The notes under the pieces: model-generated | Told to the model about the DNA's origin: nothing | The model's database searches: none | Seen by the model: only the letters and a program-made list of their open reading frames with translations | Translations under genes and position numbers: made by a program | Origin: an uncultured Eubacteriales bacterium | GTDB taxonomy: Bacteria > Bacillota_A > Clostridia > Oscillospirales > Oscillospiraceae | Assembly (NCBI GenBank): GCA_900319835.1 | Contig: ONPY01000012.1 | Coordinates: forward strand, 1 to 38,826 | Direction: 5' to 3' | DNA length: 38,826 nucleotides | Shown: in pieces, positions 7,845-15,001 of the stretch | How the letters are laid out: each line of letters opens with the position of its first letter | How positions within the stretch are numbered: position 1 is the stretch's first letter

Positions 7845-8597
7845 TTATTCGGTGACGGCCCAGACGCGGACGGGAAGACCCGTCGCGCCCTGAATATGGG
7901 GCCAGGCGGCGATGAGCACCGCGCCGGCGGGAGGCAGCTGGTCAAGATTGCACAGCACCTCAATCTGGAGCTTGCCCTTTTCCAGCACATAGCGCTCACA
8001 GGCAAGATCCCCCGCCTTCGCGGCCTCGGCCGAGGCGTCGGTGTCCAGCGCCTCGTGCCCGTTGGCGGCGGCGCCGCGCACCTCGTAGATATAGCGGAGC
8101 GCCTCCAGTGACCAGCCGGGAAAATTCTCGCTGCCGTCTTCTCCGAGACCGGAGAGGGCATCCATGTCGGGCCAGTGCTTGGACCAGTCGGTACGCAGGG
8201 CGACAAAGGCTCCCTCGGGGATCGGACCGTGCTTGGCCTCCCAGGCGCGGATGTCGTCTGCCTTGACAGCGTAGTGGCAGTCTTCGGCGACCTTGTCGCT
8301 GATGTCGATCACGCAGAGCGGGAAGACCGCGTCGCGCACGCCGAAGCTGTCGGACAGGGCGCCGTCGTGTATGAAGTGGCCGGGAAAGTCGATGTGTGTA
8401 CCAAACTGTCCGGGGAACTTGAAGGTCTGAATCAGGCACTCCAGCATGGGGTTGCCCCAGTCAAAGACGGTTTTGCCCAGCTCCACCGAGCCCTCGGGGA
8501 TCCCGCTCCAGTAGGGGCTGTCGTTATACAGCGGATGGCTCAGGTCAATCCATCTCAGCTTTTTGGCGCTGTCCAGCGCCTGCCACAGTTTATACAT
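7845..8597 (-). CDS. Cyclase-family metal hydrolase (kynurenine formamidase-like fold)
   Basis: A 250-residue protein of the cyclase family (PF04199 type), metal-dependent hydrolases that include bacterial kynurenine formamidase and isatin hydrolase. The motif region reads QFGTHIDFPGHF (64-75): the HxGTHxDxPxH signature is kept at His68, Asp70 and His74, but Gln64 takes the place of the first histidine, as I recall from some other subgroups. A second conserved segment GHEALDTD follows later. The start has GAAAGGA about nine bases upstream. The gene has its own promoter and terminator and no tryptophan-pathway neighbours, so a kynurenine role is not supported and the substrate is unknown. Confidence 0.82.
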   Translation of the reverse strand: MYKLWQALDSAKKLRWIDLSHPLYNDSPYWSGIPEGSVELGKTVFDWGNPMLECLIQTFKFPGQFGTHIDFPGHFIHDGALSDSFGVRDAVFPLCVIDISDKVAEDCHYAVKADDIRAWEAKHGPIPEGAFVALRTDWSKHWPDMDALSGLGEDGSENFPGWSLEALRYIYEVRGAAANGHEALDTDASAEAAKAGDLACERYVLEKGKLQIEVLCNLDQLPPAGAVLIAAWPHIQGATGLPVRVWAVTE

Positions 8598-8645
8598 TTG
8601 CGCACATCCTTTCTATAGAGAAATCTTTATCAGGAACTTTTCTTC

Positions 8646-8674
8646 AGTATATCATGCCCATCCGGGCGTGACAA
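8646..8674 (-). promoter_or_regulatory. Sigma-A promoter of the cyclase gene
   Basis: On the minus strand TTGTCA (8669-8674) and TATACT (8646-8651) have a 17-base spacer, about 50 bases before the start codon. Confidence 0.78.
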
Positions 8675-8732
8675 GACAAAACACATTGACGGAGAATGGC
8701 TTTTTATGCTAAGCTGATGTGGAGGTGAAACC

Positions 8733-10142
8733 ATGGAAAACGCGGAAAACAGCAAGTTCATACGCATGACCACCGAGCCGGTGCAGAGACTGATCTGCAC
8801 CCTGGCCGTGCCGACTATCATCTCCATGCTGGTGACGGCGCTGTACAACATTGCCGACACCTTCTTTGTCGGCCAGGTGGGGACCGAGGCCACCGCCGGC
8901 GTGGGTCTGGTTTTTCCGGTGATGGCGATCATCCAGGCCTTCGGCTTCTTCTTCGGCCAGGGCTCGGGCAACTATATCTCCCGGTCCCTGGGGGCCAAGA
9001 GCTATGACAAGGCGGAGACCATGGCCGCCACCGGCGCCATATGCGCGCTGCTTTTCGGCGCGGTGATCCTGCTTTTCGGTCAAATCTTCCGCCTTCCGCT
9101 GCTCTCTCTTCTCGGCGCCAGGACCGGTCTCGTCACCGAGCGCACCGTGGGCTACGCATCGGACTACCTGGTTTTGATCCTCTGCGGCGCACCCTTTATG
9201 TGTATGTCCTGTGTGCTCAACAACCAACTGCGCTTCCAGGGCAACGCCTTCTTCTCCATGATCGGCCTGGTCTCCGGCGCGGTGCTGAACGTGGCGCTGG
9301 ATCCGCTGTTTATCTTCACGCTGCATATGGAGGTCTCCGGCGCGGCTCTTGCCACCAGCATCAGCCAGGCGGTCAGCTGCGGCCTGCTGTATCTCGGCAC
9401 CCTCCGCAGCGACAGCCTGAAAATCCATCTGCGCAACTTTAAGCCCAACCTCTATTATTTAAAAAACATCGCCATCGGCGGCACGCCCTCCCTCTGCCGC
9501 CAGGGCCTTGCCAGCATCTCCACGCTCTGCCTCAACGCGGCGGCGGGCGCCGCTGTGGGCCCGGCCCTCTCCGACGCCGCCATCGCGGCCTTCTCCGTGG
9601 TGAGCAAGATCATGATGCTCTTCTTCTCAGCGCTGCTTGGCTTCGGCCAGGCGTTTCAGCCGGTGTGCGGCTTTAACTACGGCGCGGGGAAATACGGCCG
9701 CGTACAGGAGGCATACCGATTCTGCCTGAAGGTTGCGATGGGCTTTCTGGCTGTCGTCTCCTGCTTCGGCTTTGCCTTTGCCCCGCACCTGATAGCGCTG
9801 TTCCGGGACGATCCCAATGTCATCGCCATCGGCTCGGTGGCCATGCGCTGCCAGTGCTGCAGCTTTACGCTGATGGGTCTTGTGGTGACCACCAACATGC
9901 TCTATCAGAACATCGGCCGGGTGGTGGGCGCCACGCTCCTGGCCGTGGCCCGGCAAGGGCTGATGTTCATCCCGGTGGTGCTGATTTTGCCGCATGTCTT
10001 CACGCCGCCTATCTGGGGCGTGTATCTGGCTCAGCCTACGGCGGATCTCTTCGCCTTCTGCCTGGCGCTGCCGCTGGCTGTCCGGCTCTATCGGGAATTA
10101 AAAAACCGGGAGCAGGAAAAGACAGCCCAGCAGAAGCAATAG
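8733..10142 (+). CDS. MATE-family multidrug/sodium antiporter
   Basis: A 469-residue polytopic membrane protein with the two-times-six-helix plan of MATE exporters, which expel cationic drugs or metabolites in exchange for sodium or protons. The N-terminus (PVQRLICTLAVPTIISMLV, then ALYNIADTFFVGQ) is the standard MATE opening. It is followed by SRSLGAKSYDKAE and, in the second half, FQPVCGFNYGAGKYGRV, the usual second-repeat counterpart. Length is normal. The start follows GTGGAGGTG with good spacing. A strong terminator sits at its end. It is a lone gene; the transported substrate cannot be told from sequence. Confidence 0.92.
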   Translation: MENAENSKFIRMTTEPVQRLICTLAVPTIISMLVTALYNIADTFFVGQVGTEATAGVGLVFPVMAIIQAFGFFFGQGSGNYISRSLGAKSYDKAETMAATGAICALLFGAVILLFGQIFRLPLLSLLGARTGLVTERTVGYASDYLVLILCGAPFMCMSCVLNNQLRFQGNAFFSMIGLVSGAVLNVALDPLFIFTLHMEVSGAALATSISQAVSCGLLYLGTLRSDSLKIHLRNFKPNLYYLKNIAIGGTPSLCRQGLASISTLCLNAAAGAAVGPALSDAAIAAFSVVSKIMMLFFSALLGFGQAFQPVCGFNYGAGKYGRVQEAYRFCLKVAMGFLAVVSCFGFAFAPHLIALFRDDPNVIAIGSVAMRCQCCSFTLMGLVVTTNMLYQNIGRVVGATLLAVARQGLMFIPVVLILPHVFTPPIWGVYLAQPTADLFAFCLALPLAVRLYRELKNREQEKTAQQKQ

Positions 10143-10143
10143 C

Positions 10144-10171
10144 AAATGGACTCCCTCGGGAGTCCATTTTT
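10144..10171 (+). terminator. Terminator of the MATE gene
   Basis: A near-perfect stem of AAATGGACTCCC (10144-10155) with GGGAGTCCATTT (10158-10169) is followed by T residues, starting two bases after the stop. A second perfect 8-bp hairpin (10177-10184 with 10191-10198) follows directly. Confidence 0.85.
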
Positions 10172-10247
10172 GCTGCCCCTGCATAGGATGATGCAGGGCC
10201 CGCTCTCTCTGGGCGGCCCATGAACCTGAATCCGGAGGATTGCTTTT

Positions 10248-11111
10248 ATGGCACTCTTTACCAACTTCGCCACCCTGTCCTACAGCGGCGGCGAAACCAA
10301 CTCCAACACCGTCACCGGGGAGATCCTGGAGACGGTCTCCATCTCTAAAACCGCGGTGACCAATGAGTACGCCGCGGGCGACACCGTGAGCTTTGCCGTG
10401 ACGCTTGTCAACAGCGGCGCGGCCCCGGTCACGGGGCTCACGCTCTCGGATGATCTGGGGGCCTACGCCCTCAACGCTATGACCCTGTACCCCCTGCGCT
10501 TTGTGGCGGACACGCTGCGCCTCTTTGTCAACGGTGTCCTCCAGCCCGCTCCGGCCGTGACCGCCGGCCCGCCTCTCGTGGTCACGGGCATCGAGATCCC
10601 CGCCGGCGGCAGCGCTGTGCTGGTCTATGAGACCGAGGTCACCGCCTACGCGCCCCTGGCCCCGGACTCTGAGATCACCAACACCGCCACTGTGACGGGC
10701 GGCGGCATCTCCACCCCGCTGTCGGCCTCGGCCACGGTCGAGAGCCTGGACCGGGCGGAGCTTGCCATCAGCAAGGCCCTGACGCCTGCGGCGGTGCCCG
10801 CCAATGGCCGTCTGACCTACAGCTTCGAGATCGTCAACACCGGCAACACCGCGGCGGGCGCGGCGGACAACGTGATCCTGCGGGACACCTTCAACCCGAT
10901 TCTCACGGACCTGCAGGTGAGTCTGGACGGCGTCGCCTGGGCCGCCGGCACCCAGTACAGCTATGACGAGAGCACCGGCGTCTTTTCAAGCTCTGCCGGC
11001 GCCATCACTGTTCCAGCGGCGGGCTACACTCAGAATGAGGACGGCACATGGGCGCTGAATCCCGGCAAAGTCACGCTGGTGATCTCCGGCACTCTGAAAA
11101 CCAACAGCTAA
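10248..11111 (+). CDS. DUF11 repeat protein without signal peptide
   Basis: A 287-residue, Thr/Ala/Gly/Val-rich beta protein with two DUF11-type repeats (about 29-165 and 169-285). Each opens with a segment like VSISKTAVTNEYAAGDTVSF or LAISKALTPAAVPANGRLTY and contains a VNSG or VNTGN turn. DUF11 domains usually occur in tandem on wall-attached adhesins. Here there is no signal peptide, membrane segment or LPxTG motif. The N-terminus (ALFTNFATLSYSGGETNSNT) looks like a domain start, not an export signal. The start follows GGAGG with good spacing, and a terminator follows. Release on mother-cell lysis or attachment to spores is conceivable but unproven. Confidence 0.72.
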   Translation: MALFTNFATLSYSGGETNSNTVTGEILETVSISKTAVTNEYAAGDTVSFAVTLVNSGAAPVTGLTLSDDLGAYALNAMTLYPLRFVADTLRLFVNGVLQPAPAVTAGPPLVVTGIEIPAGGSAVLVYETEVTAYAPLAPDSEITNTATVTGGGISTPLSASATVESLDRAELAISKALTPAAVPANGRLTYSFEIVNTGNTAAGAADNVILRDTFNPILTDLQVSLDGVAWAAGTQYSYDESTGVFSSSAGAITVPAAGYTQNEDGTWALNPGKVTLVISGTLKTNS

Positions 11112-11122
11112 ACCATTTGAAA

Positions 11123-11153
11123 AGGGAGGGCGGAAAACCGCTCTCCCTGTTTT
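11123..11153 (+). terminator. Terminator of the DUF11 gene
   Basis: An 11-bp stem with one G-U pair (11123-11133 with 11138-11148), loop AAAA, is followed by GTTTTAATT. Confidence 0.85.
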
Positions 11154-11190
11154 AATTGAATTATGTAAACCAATTAAAGAGCGGCCCCGC

Positions 11191-11219
11191 TTTACAGCTC
11201 GCCGCCCGGCGGATATAAT
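11191..11219 (+). promoter_or_regulatory. Sigma-A promoter of the DUF1638 gene
   Basis: TTTACA (11191-11196) and a perfect TATAAT (11214-11219) are separated by 17 bases, 34 bases before the start codon. Confidence 0.8.
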
Positions 11220-11253
11220 GAAAATGAAAGCCGGGCAGAGGGGAGGGACGTGT

Positions 11254-12027
11254 ATGCATCTGAAAATGCTCTGCTGCAAAATCATAGAGCGGGAAGTCTC
11301 CCTGCTCGCGGCAAGCTCCCGCAATGTGGTGGACGTCACCATGATCCGCCAGAAGCTGCATGACAAGCCAGAGAATCTCAACCGTTTCCTGCAGTCTGAG
11401 ATCGACGCCATCGAGGCCGGGTCGCACCCCTATTCCAACCAGACGGAATTTGACGCGATCCTGCTGGGATACGCGCTCTGCTCCCACACGGTGGTCGGTC
11501 TGCACACAAGGCGCGTCCCACTGGTGATCCCCCGGGCGCACGACTGCGTCACCCTCCTGATGGGGGACAGGCATACCTATATGGCTTACTACATGCAAAA
11601 CGCCGGGACCTTCTACTATTGGCCTGGGGCGGCGGAGCAGATGGATTACTACGACGAGGACCGCTATCGCCGCAGCTACGCGTTTTATCTCAACCGCTAC
11701 CGTGGGGACGAGCGAAAGGCGCGAAAGGCGGTGGACAAGGAGAAAAGCCTGTTTGACCGCTACGGGAAAATCACTTATATCGACTGGGCGTCGCTCCCGT
11801 TTCCGGAATACGAGGAGGAGCTGAGACGCTATGCAGCCGGAAGGTCCTGGGCGTTTGAGAAGCTCGATGGCCGGGATACCCTGCTGCGCGATCTGCTGGA
11901 CGGCAACTGGAGCGAGGACAGATTTCTCGTGATTCAGCCGGGGCAGACCGCGGTGCCCAGCTATGACGACGGCGTGATCCGCGCCGTCGAGTTGGAGGAA
12001 TACCTGGAAAACCCGGAGCAATACTGA
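11254..12027 (+). CDS. DUF1638 domain protein
   Basis: A soluble 257-residue protein of the DUF1638 family. Family traits visible are the opening KMLCCKIIEREV, a LHDKPENLN segment, LLGYALCSHTVVGL, and the strongly conserved PRAHDCVTLLMG, whose His-Asp-Cys may bind a metal or cofactor. Members are often found near corrinoid methyltransferases in anaerobes, but none is nearby here, so no role can be inferred from context. The start at 11254 was chosen because GGGGAGGG lies just upstream; an in-frame ATG at 11218 sits inside the -10 box and cannot be the start. It has its own promoter and a modest terminator. Confidence 0.8.
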   Translation: MHLKMLCCKIIEREVSLLAASSRNVVDVTMIRQKLHDKPENLNRFLQSEIDAIEAGSHPYSNQTEFDAILLGYALCSHTVVGLHTRRVPLVIPRAHDCVTLLMGDRHTYMAYYMQNAGTFYYWPGAAEQMDYYDEDRYRRSYAFYLNRYRGDERKARKAVDKEKSLFDRYGKITYIDWASLPFPEYEEELRRYAAGRSWAFEKLDGRDTLLRDLLDGNWSEDRFLVIQPGQTAVPSYDDGVIRAVELEEYLENPEQY

Positions 12028-12068
12028 GTCTGTACGGCAGCTTGAAAACAATGCGATTCTTTTCGGGG

Positions 12069-12095
12069 GATGTGCTCTTAGAGCGCATCTCCTTT
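12069..12095 (+). terminator. Probable terminator of the DUF1638 gene
   Basis: A 9-bp stem (12069-12077 with 12081-12089) containing one G-U pair, loop TTA, is followed by TCCTTTTT. Confidence 0.6.
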
Positions 12096-12147
12096 TTCAT
12101 TCATTTGGACATTCTGTGGCGGAATAGGATGAACGGAGGTGATGAAC

Positions 12148-12831
12148 TTGCTGGAAAGCGCATTTTTGCTGCTGATGCACACCCTGTTTCCCATGCTGCG
12201 CCTGGCGCCCGGAGATTCCTTCCCCCGGCCCCTGAGCCGGGAGAAGGAGCAGGAGGCCCTGGCGCGCTGGGCCGAGGGCGATCTGGAGGCCCGGAACCTG
12301 CTGGTGGAGCACAACCTTCGTCTGGTGGCCCACATCGTCAAGAAGTACTACCAGGCCGAGGATGCGGACGATCTGATCTCCATTGGGACCATCGGCCTGA
12401 TCAAGGGCATCAACACCTACAGGACCGACAAGGGCGTGCGGCTTGCCACCTATGCCAGCCGCTGTATCGAAAACGAGATCCTCATGCACTTTCGGAGCCA
12501 GAAAAAGACAGCCGGGGACGTGAGCCTCTCGGACGCGCTGGACGTGGACGGGGAGGGGAGCGGCCTGTATCTGATGGATGTGGTGGCCCAGGAGGACGAC
12601 ATGGCTGAGCGCATCGGCAGCAGGGAGCTCTGCGGCAGCTTGCGGGGCCTGATCGCGCGGACGCTGGATGCGCGGGAGGCGCGCATCATCCGGCTGCGCT
12701 ACGGTCTGGAGGGTGGTCGGGAGCTGACCCAATGGGAGACCGCTCAACACTGCGGCATCAGCCGCTCCTATGTCTCGCGGCTTGAAAAACGGGCGCTGGA
12801 AAAGCTGCGGGCCGCGCTGGAGGGACCCTGA
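12148..12831 (+). CDS. sigK: Sporulation sigma factor SigK (uninterrupted, with pro-sequence)
   Basis: RNA polymerase sigma factor of the late mother cell, directing coat and cortex genes. The N-terminus is a hydrophobic stretch of about 20-25 residues (ESAFLLLMHTLFPMLRL) before SFPRPLS, matching the cleavable pro-sequence of Bacillus SigK. Region 2 has VEHNLRLVAHIVKKYY and DDLISIGTIGLIKGI; region 4 ends with ISRSYVSRLEKRALEKL. The gene is continuous, with no skin-type insertion. GGAGGTGAT ends four bases before an in-frame TTG at 12148, which I take as the start; GTG 12139 and ATG 12142 overlap the ribosome site. Product about 227 residues. A bofA-like gene lies 18 kb downstream. SigE and SigF were considered but fit less well. 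Confidence 0.9.
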   Translation: MLESAFLLLMHTLFPMLRLAPGDSFPRPLSREKEQEALARWAEGDLEARNLLVEHNLRLVAHIVKKYYQAEDADDLISIGTIGLIKGINTYRTDKGVRLATYASRCIENEILMHFRSQKKTAGDVSLSDALDVDGEGSGLYLMDVVAQEDDMAERIGSRELCGSLRGLIARTLDAREARIIRLRYGLEGGRELTQWETAQHCGISRSYVSRLEKRALEKLRAALEGP

Positions 12832-12911
12832 GGACGGGGGAAATGGGGAGAAAAAAACAAAAACAGCGGACCAATTCCGGGCCTGGTGGGGGATCAAGTC
12901 CGGGGGAATAC

Positions 12912-12940
12912 TTGAATTCGTAACATTTTGGTGGTATAAT
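12912..12940 (+). promoter_or_regulatory. Sigma-A promoter of the VanY-type gene
   Basis: TTGAAT (12912-12917) and a perfect TATAAT (12935-12940) have a 17-base spacer, about 52 bases before the GTG start. Confidence 0.85.
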
Positions 12941-12992
12941 CCTGCAACGACAGCAAAGCCTGAACGCTGCAAAAGAAAGGAAGGTGCGGGCT

Positions 12993-13814
12993 GTGAAGAA
13001 AAAAACCCTCTGGATCCTGACCATGATGGCCCTGTGCCTTGTACTGTATACCATCGTCGTCTCCCGGATGGAGACGGGCGCCAACATCATTTTCGGCGGC
13101 GAGGACGGCGCCTTCATCCGCGCGGACAGTCTCAATTTTGACGTGGGCCCCACCGAGACGCCGGAGCCCACGGAGGACATCTGGCCCAAGCTCAGCCGGA
13201 ACGATTTTGACAATCTGGAATATCTCAAGATGGTCAACAACGATAACCTGCTCTCCTCCGCCTATGAGCCGGAGGTCTCCCGGATCGAGCGAACCCGTTA
13301 CATGATGTTCAGCACCGAGTATATGCCCTATCTGGACGCGCTGCTGGACGGGATCGAGGCGGCGGGCTTTGACTACTTCATCGGCGGCGCCTACCGCTCC
13401 TACTCCTACCAGGCCCATGTGTTCAACTCCAAGGCCAGCCAGATCGCTGTGGGCATGGGCATCTCCGACTATCTGGATCCGAAATACCAGGAGGCGGCCG
13501 AGGAAGCCAAGACCATCACTGCGTTCCCCGGCGCCAGCGAGCACCAGTTGGGGCTTGCGGTGGATATCCTGGACCGGAACCGCCAACGCCTGGTGTACGC
13601 GGATATGAACCAGGAGCTGTACGCCTGGCTCGATGCCCACTGTGCTGAGTACGGCTTTATCAAGCGCTACCCAACGCGCAAGCTGCTGCTGACAGGCTGG
13701 GACGAACCCTGGCACTACCGCTACGTGGGCGTGGAGGCGGCCACCTTCATCATGGAGCAGGGCATCTGCTACGAGGAATTTTATAAACATTACTTCCCTG
13801 AATTTGAATACTGA
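12993..13814 (+). CDS. Membrane-anchored D-Ala-D-Ala carboxypeptidase (VanY/M15B type)
   Basis: A 273-residue enzyme that should trim the terminal D-alanine from peptidoglycan stem peptides outside the membrane. Residues 5-24 form an N-terminal membrane anchor, followed by a Pro/Thr/Glu-rich linker. The catalytic domain shows the M15 zinc pattern: SEHQLGLAVD (182-191, zinc ligands His184 and Asp191) and EPWH (238-241, catalytic Glu238 and ligand His241), with the substrate-binding YRS at 134-136. A GTG start at 12993 was chosen because AAAGGAAGG lies eight bases upstream; the GTG at 12984 overlaps that site. There is no vanS/vanR/vanX nearby, so this is a general wall enzyme, not a resistance cassette. 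It has its own promoter and terminator. Confidence 0.88.
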   Translation: MKKKTLWILTMMALCLVLYTIVVSRMETGANIIFGGEDGAFIRADSLNFDVGPTETPEPTEDIWPKLSRNDFDNLEYLKMVNNDNLLSSAYEPEVSRIERTRYMMFSTEYMPYLDALLDGIEAAGFDYFIGGAYRSYSYQAHVFNSKASQIAVGMGISDYLDPKYQEAAEEAKTITAFPGASEHQLGLAVDILDRNRQRLVYADMNQELYAWLDAHCAEYGFIKRYPTRKLLLTGWDEPWHYRYVGVEAATFIMEQGICYEEFYKHYFPEFEY

Positions 13815-13828
13815 ACCGACACAACCGG

Positions 13829-13860
13829 GAGCGGGCGCGAAAGCGCCCGCTCTGTTTTTA
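13829..13860 (+). terminator. Terminator of the VanY-type gene
   Basis: A perfect 10-bp GC-rich stem (13829-13838 with 13843-13852), GAAA loop, is followed by TGTTTTTA. Confidence 0.9.
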
Positions 13861-13888
13861 TGAAAAAACCGATTTCCGGAAAATGGGC

Positions 13889-13916
13889 TTGACTTCCGCG
13901 TAGAGGGTGATATATT
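13889..13916 (+). promoter_or_regulatory. Sigma-A promoter of the small peptide gene
   Basis: TTGACT (13889-13894) and TATATT (13911-13916) have a 16-base spacer, about 74 bases before the ATG. It lies between a strong terminator and the peptide gene, so the peptide has its own transcript. Confidence 0.75.
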
Positions 13917-13989
13917 ACAAAATAGAAACAATTGATGAAAAATTAATTCCAAAGCGGACGATGCCAATCAAACAAAAGGAGAGACTAAA

Positions 13990-14097
13990 ATGGACTATGA
14001 GAACCTTCAGATGGAGATCATCCCCCTGCCGCTGATCAACTTAATCGCCGTCTCGAACGGAGTTCCGGGTCAGCAGGGCGTTGCTGGCAGAAACTGA
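13990..14097 (+). CDS. Small peptide, candidate RiPP precursor (35 residues)
   Basis: A 35-codon gene with AAGGAGAG six bases before its ATG, a matching promoter and a terminator eleven bases after its stop. It begins MDYENLQMEIIPLPLINL and ends with a Gly/Gln/Val-rich tail (GVPGQQGVAGRN). The first part, with tyrosine, acidic residues and alternating hydrophobics, looks like a leader; the glycine-rich end looks like a core. There is no Cys, Lys, Thr, His, Phe or Trp; Ser22 is the only serine, and no Asp or Glu occurs after residue 9. That excludes lanthipeptide, sactipeptide and ordinary lasso chemistry. Kinase, PqqD-like and exporter genes follow. Precursor function is inferred from context; a short regulatory peptide is the alternative. 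Confidence 0.7.
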   Translation: MDYENLQMEIIPLPLINLIAVSNGVPGQQGVAGRN

Positions 14098-14108
14098 TTC
14101 TTCAACGG

Positions 14109-14146
14109 AAAAGGAAGGAAGAGCGCGCGCACTTCCTTCCTTTTTT
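14109..14146 (+). terminator. Terminator after the small peptide gene
   Basis: A 13-bp stem of AAAAGGAAGGAAG (14109-14121) with CTTCCTTCCTTTT (14132-14144) ends in a T-run. It should end most peptide transcripts before the processing genes. Confidence 0.8.
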
Positions 14147-14165
14147 CCATCCTGGCACAGAGCGT

Positions 14166-14194
14166 ATGACAGAGCGCCTTGCCGATGATAGAAT
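14166..14194 (+). promoter_or_regulatory. Second promoter, for the kinase-PqqD-exporter genes
   Basis: ATGACA (14166-14171) and TAGAAT (14189-14194) have a 17-base spacer, and TG one base before the -10 gives an extended -10. Each box is one base from consensus. A transcript would start near 14201. Confidence 0.65.
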
Positions 14195-14214
14195 TTGATC
14201 GGAAAGAATGATTT

Positions 14215-14246
14215 CGGCAGGCGGCCGCAGTTGCCTGCCGTTTTTC
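14215..14246 (+). terminator. Leader hairpin with T-tail before the kinase gene
   Basis: A perfect 8-bp stem CGGCAGGC (14215-14222) with GCCTGCCG (14233-14240) is followed by TTTTT. It lies after the predicted transcription start and 14 bases before the kinase ATG, so it could act as an attenuator. Confidence 0.65.
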
Positions 14247-14260
14247 AGAGGGAGCCTGCT

Positions 14261-15001
14261 ATGAGAGGACGATACAAAATCGCGGGAAAGGTGATCGAGG
14301 TCAACTCCCTCTACCCGCTGGTGCAGGCATACTGCGCCGACTACCGCACCGAGGCGGAGGCGGACTTCGCGGTAACGGTGACGCCGGAGGAGCTTCGATA
14401 CGAGCAGTACATCACTGACCGGGAATGGAAACTGGAGGGGCTGGAGCCCATGGTCTTCCCGCCGGAGGAGCTGGAGATCACGGCGGTCTGCCGCCTGATC
14501 TGTGAGAAGATGACGGATTTTAACACCATCCTCTACCACAGCTCTGCCATCGCCGTAGACGGGGAGGCCTTTCTCTTCACGGCACTCAGCGGCACGGGCA
14601 AGTCCACCCACACCCGTCTCTGGCGGGAGCTGCTGGGGGAACGGGCTGTGATGGTCAACGACGACAAGCCCATGCTCCGGGTGCAAAACGGAGAGGTCAC
14701 CGTCTTCGGCACGCCCTGGAACGGCAAGCACCGGCTCAGCCGGGACCTCGCGGTCCCGGTCAAGGCGCTGTGCCTGCTGGAGCGGAGCGAGACCAATTTC
14801 ATTGAGCGCATACAGCCCATGGCTTTTTACCCAAAGCTGATGCAGCAGGCTTATCGGCCCGTCGATCCGGCGGGTACCGCGCGGGTTCTGACGCTGCTGG
14901 ACGAGCTGTTTGCTGCGGTGCCTGTTTACCGCCTGGGCTGCAACATGGAGCTGGATGCGGCCAGACTGTCCTATGAGACGATGAGAGGAGCAGAGAGATG
15001 A
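14261..15001 (+). CDS. HPr kinase/PEPCK-like kinase of a peptide-modification cluster
   Basis: A 246-residue protein with the P-loop fold shared by HPr kinase/phosphorylase and ATP-dependent PEPCK. Visible are YHSSAIAVDGEAFLFTALSG, Walker A SGTGKSTHT (110-118), an acidic NDDKP (133-137) expected to bind metal and activate the acceptor hydroxyl, and FGTPWNGKH (149-157). It lacks the N-terminal domain of true HprK (about 310 residues). Stand-alone relatives occur in RiPP clusters, for example the lasso-peptide kinases that phosphorylate a terminal serine. The likely target here is the peptide encoded just upstream, whose only serine is Ser22. The start follows GAGGGAG. The stop overlaps the next ATG (ATGA), implying coupled translation. 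Function is inferred. Confidence 0.75.
   Translation: MRGRYKIAGKVIEVNSLYPLVQAYCADYRTEAEADFAVTVTPEELRYEQYITDREWKLEGLEPMVFPPEELEITAVCRLICEKMTDFNTILYHSSAIAVDGEAFLFTALSGTGKSTHTRLWRELLGERAVMVNDDKPMLRVQNGEVTVFGTPWNGKHRLSRDLAVPVKALCLLERSETNFIERIQPMAFYPKLMQQAYRPVDPAGTARVLTLLDELFAAVPVYRLGCNMELDAARLSYETMRGAER

Noticed and set aside
12139..12147. GTG 12139 or ATG 12142 as the sigK start
   Set aside because: Both overlap or touch the GGAGGTGAT ribosome site, leaving no spacer. TTG 12148 has proper spacing.
12993..13814. VanY-type gene as part of a vancomycin-resistance cassette
   Set aside because: No vanS, vanR, vanH, vanX or D-Ala-D-Lac ligase gene nearby; the enzyme has its own promoter and terminator and is common in sensitive Firmicutes.
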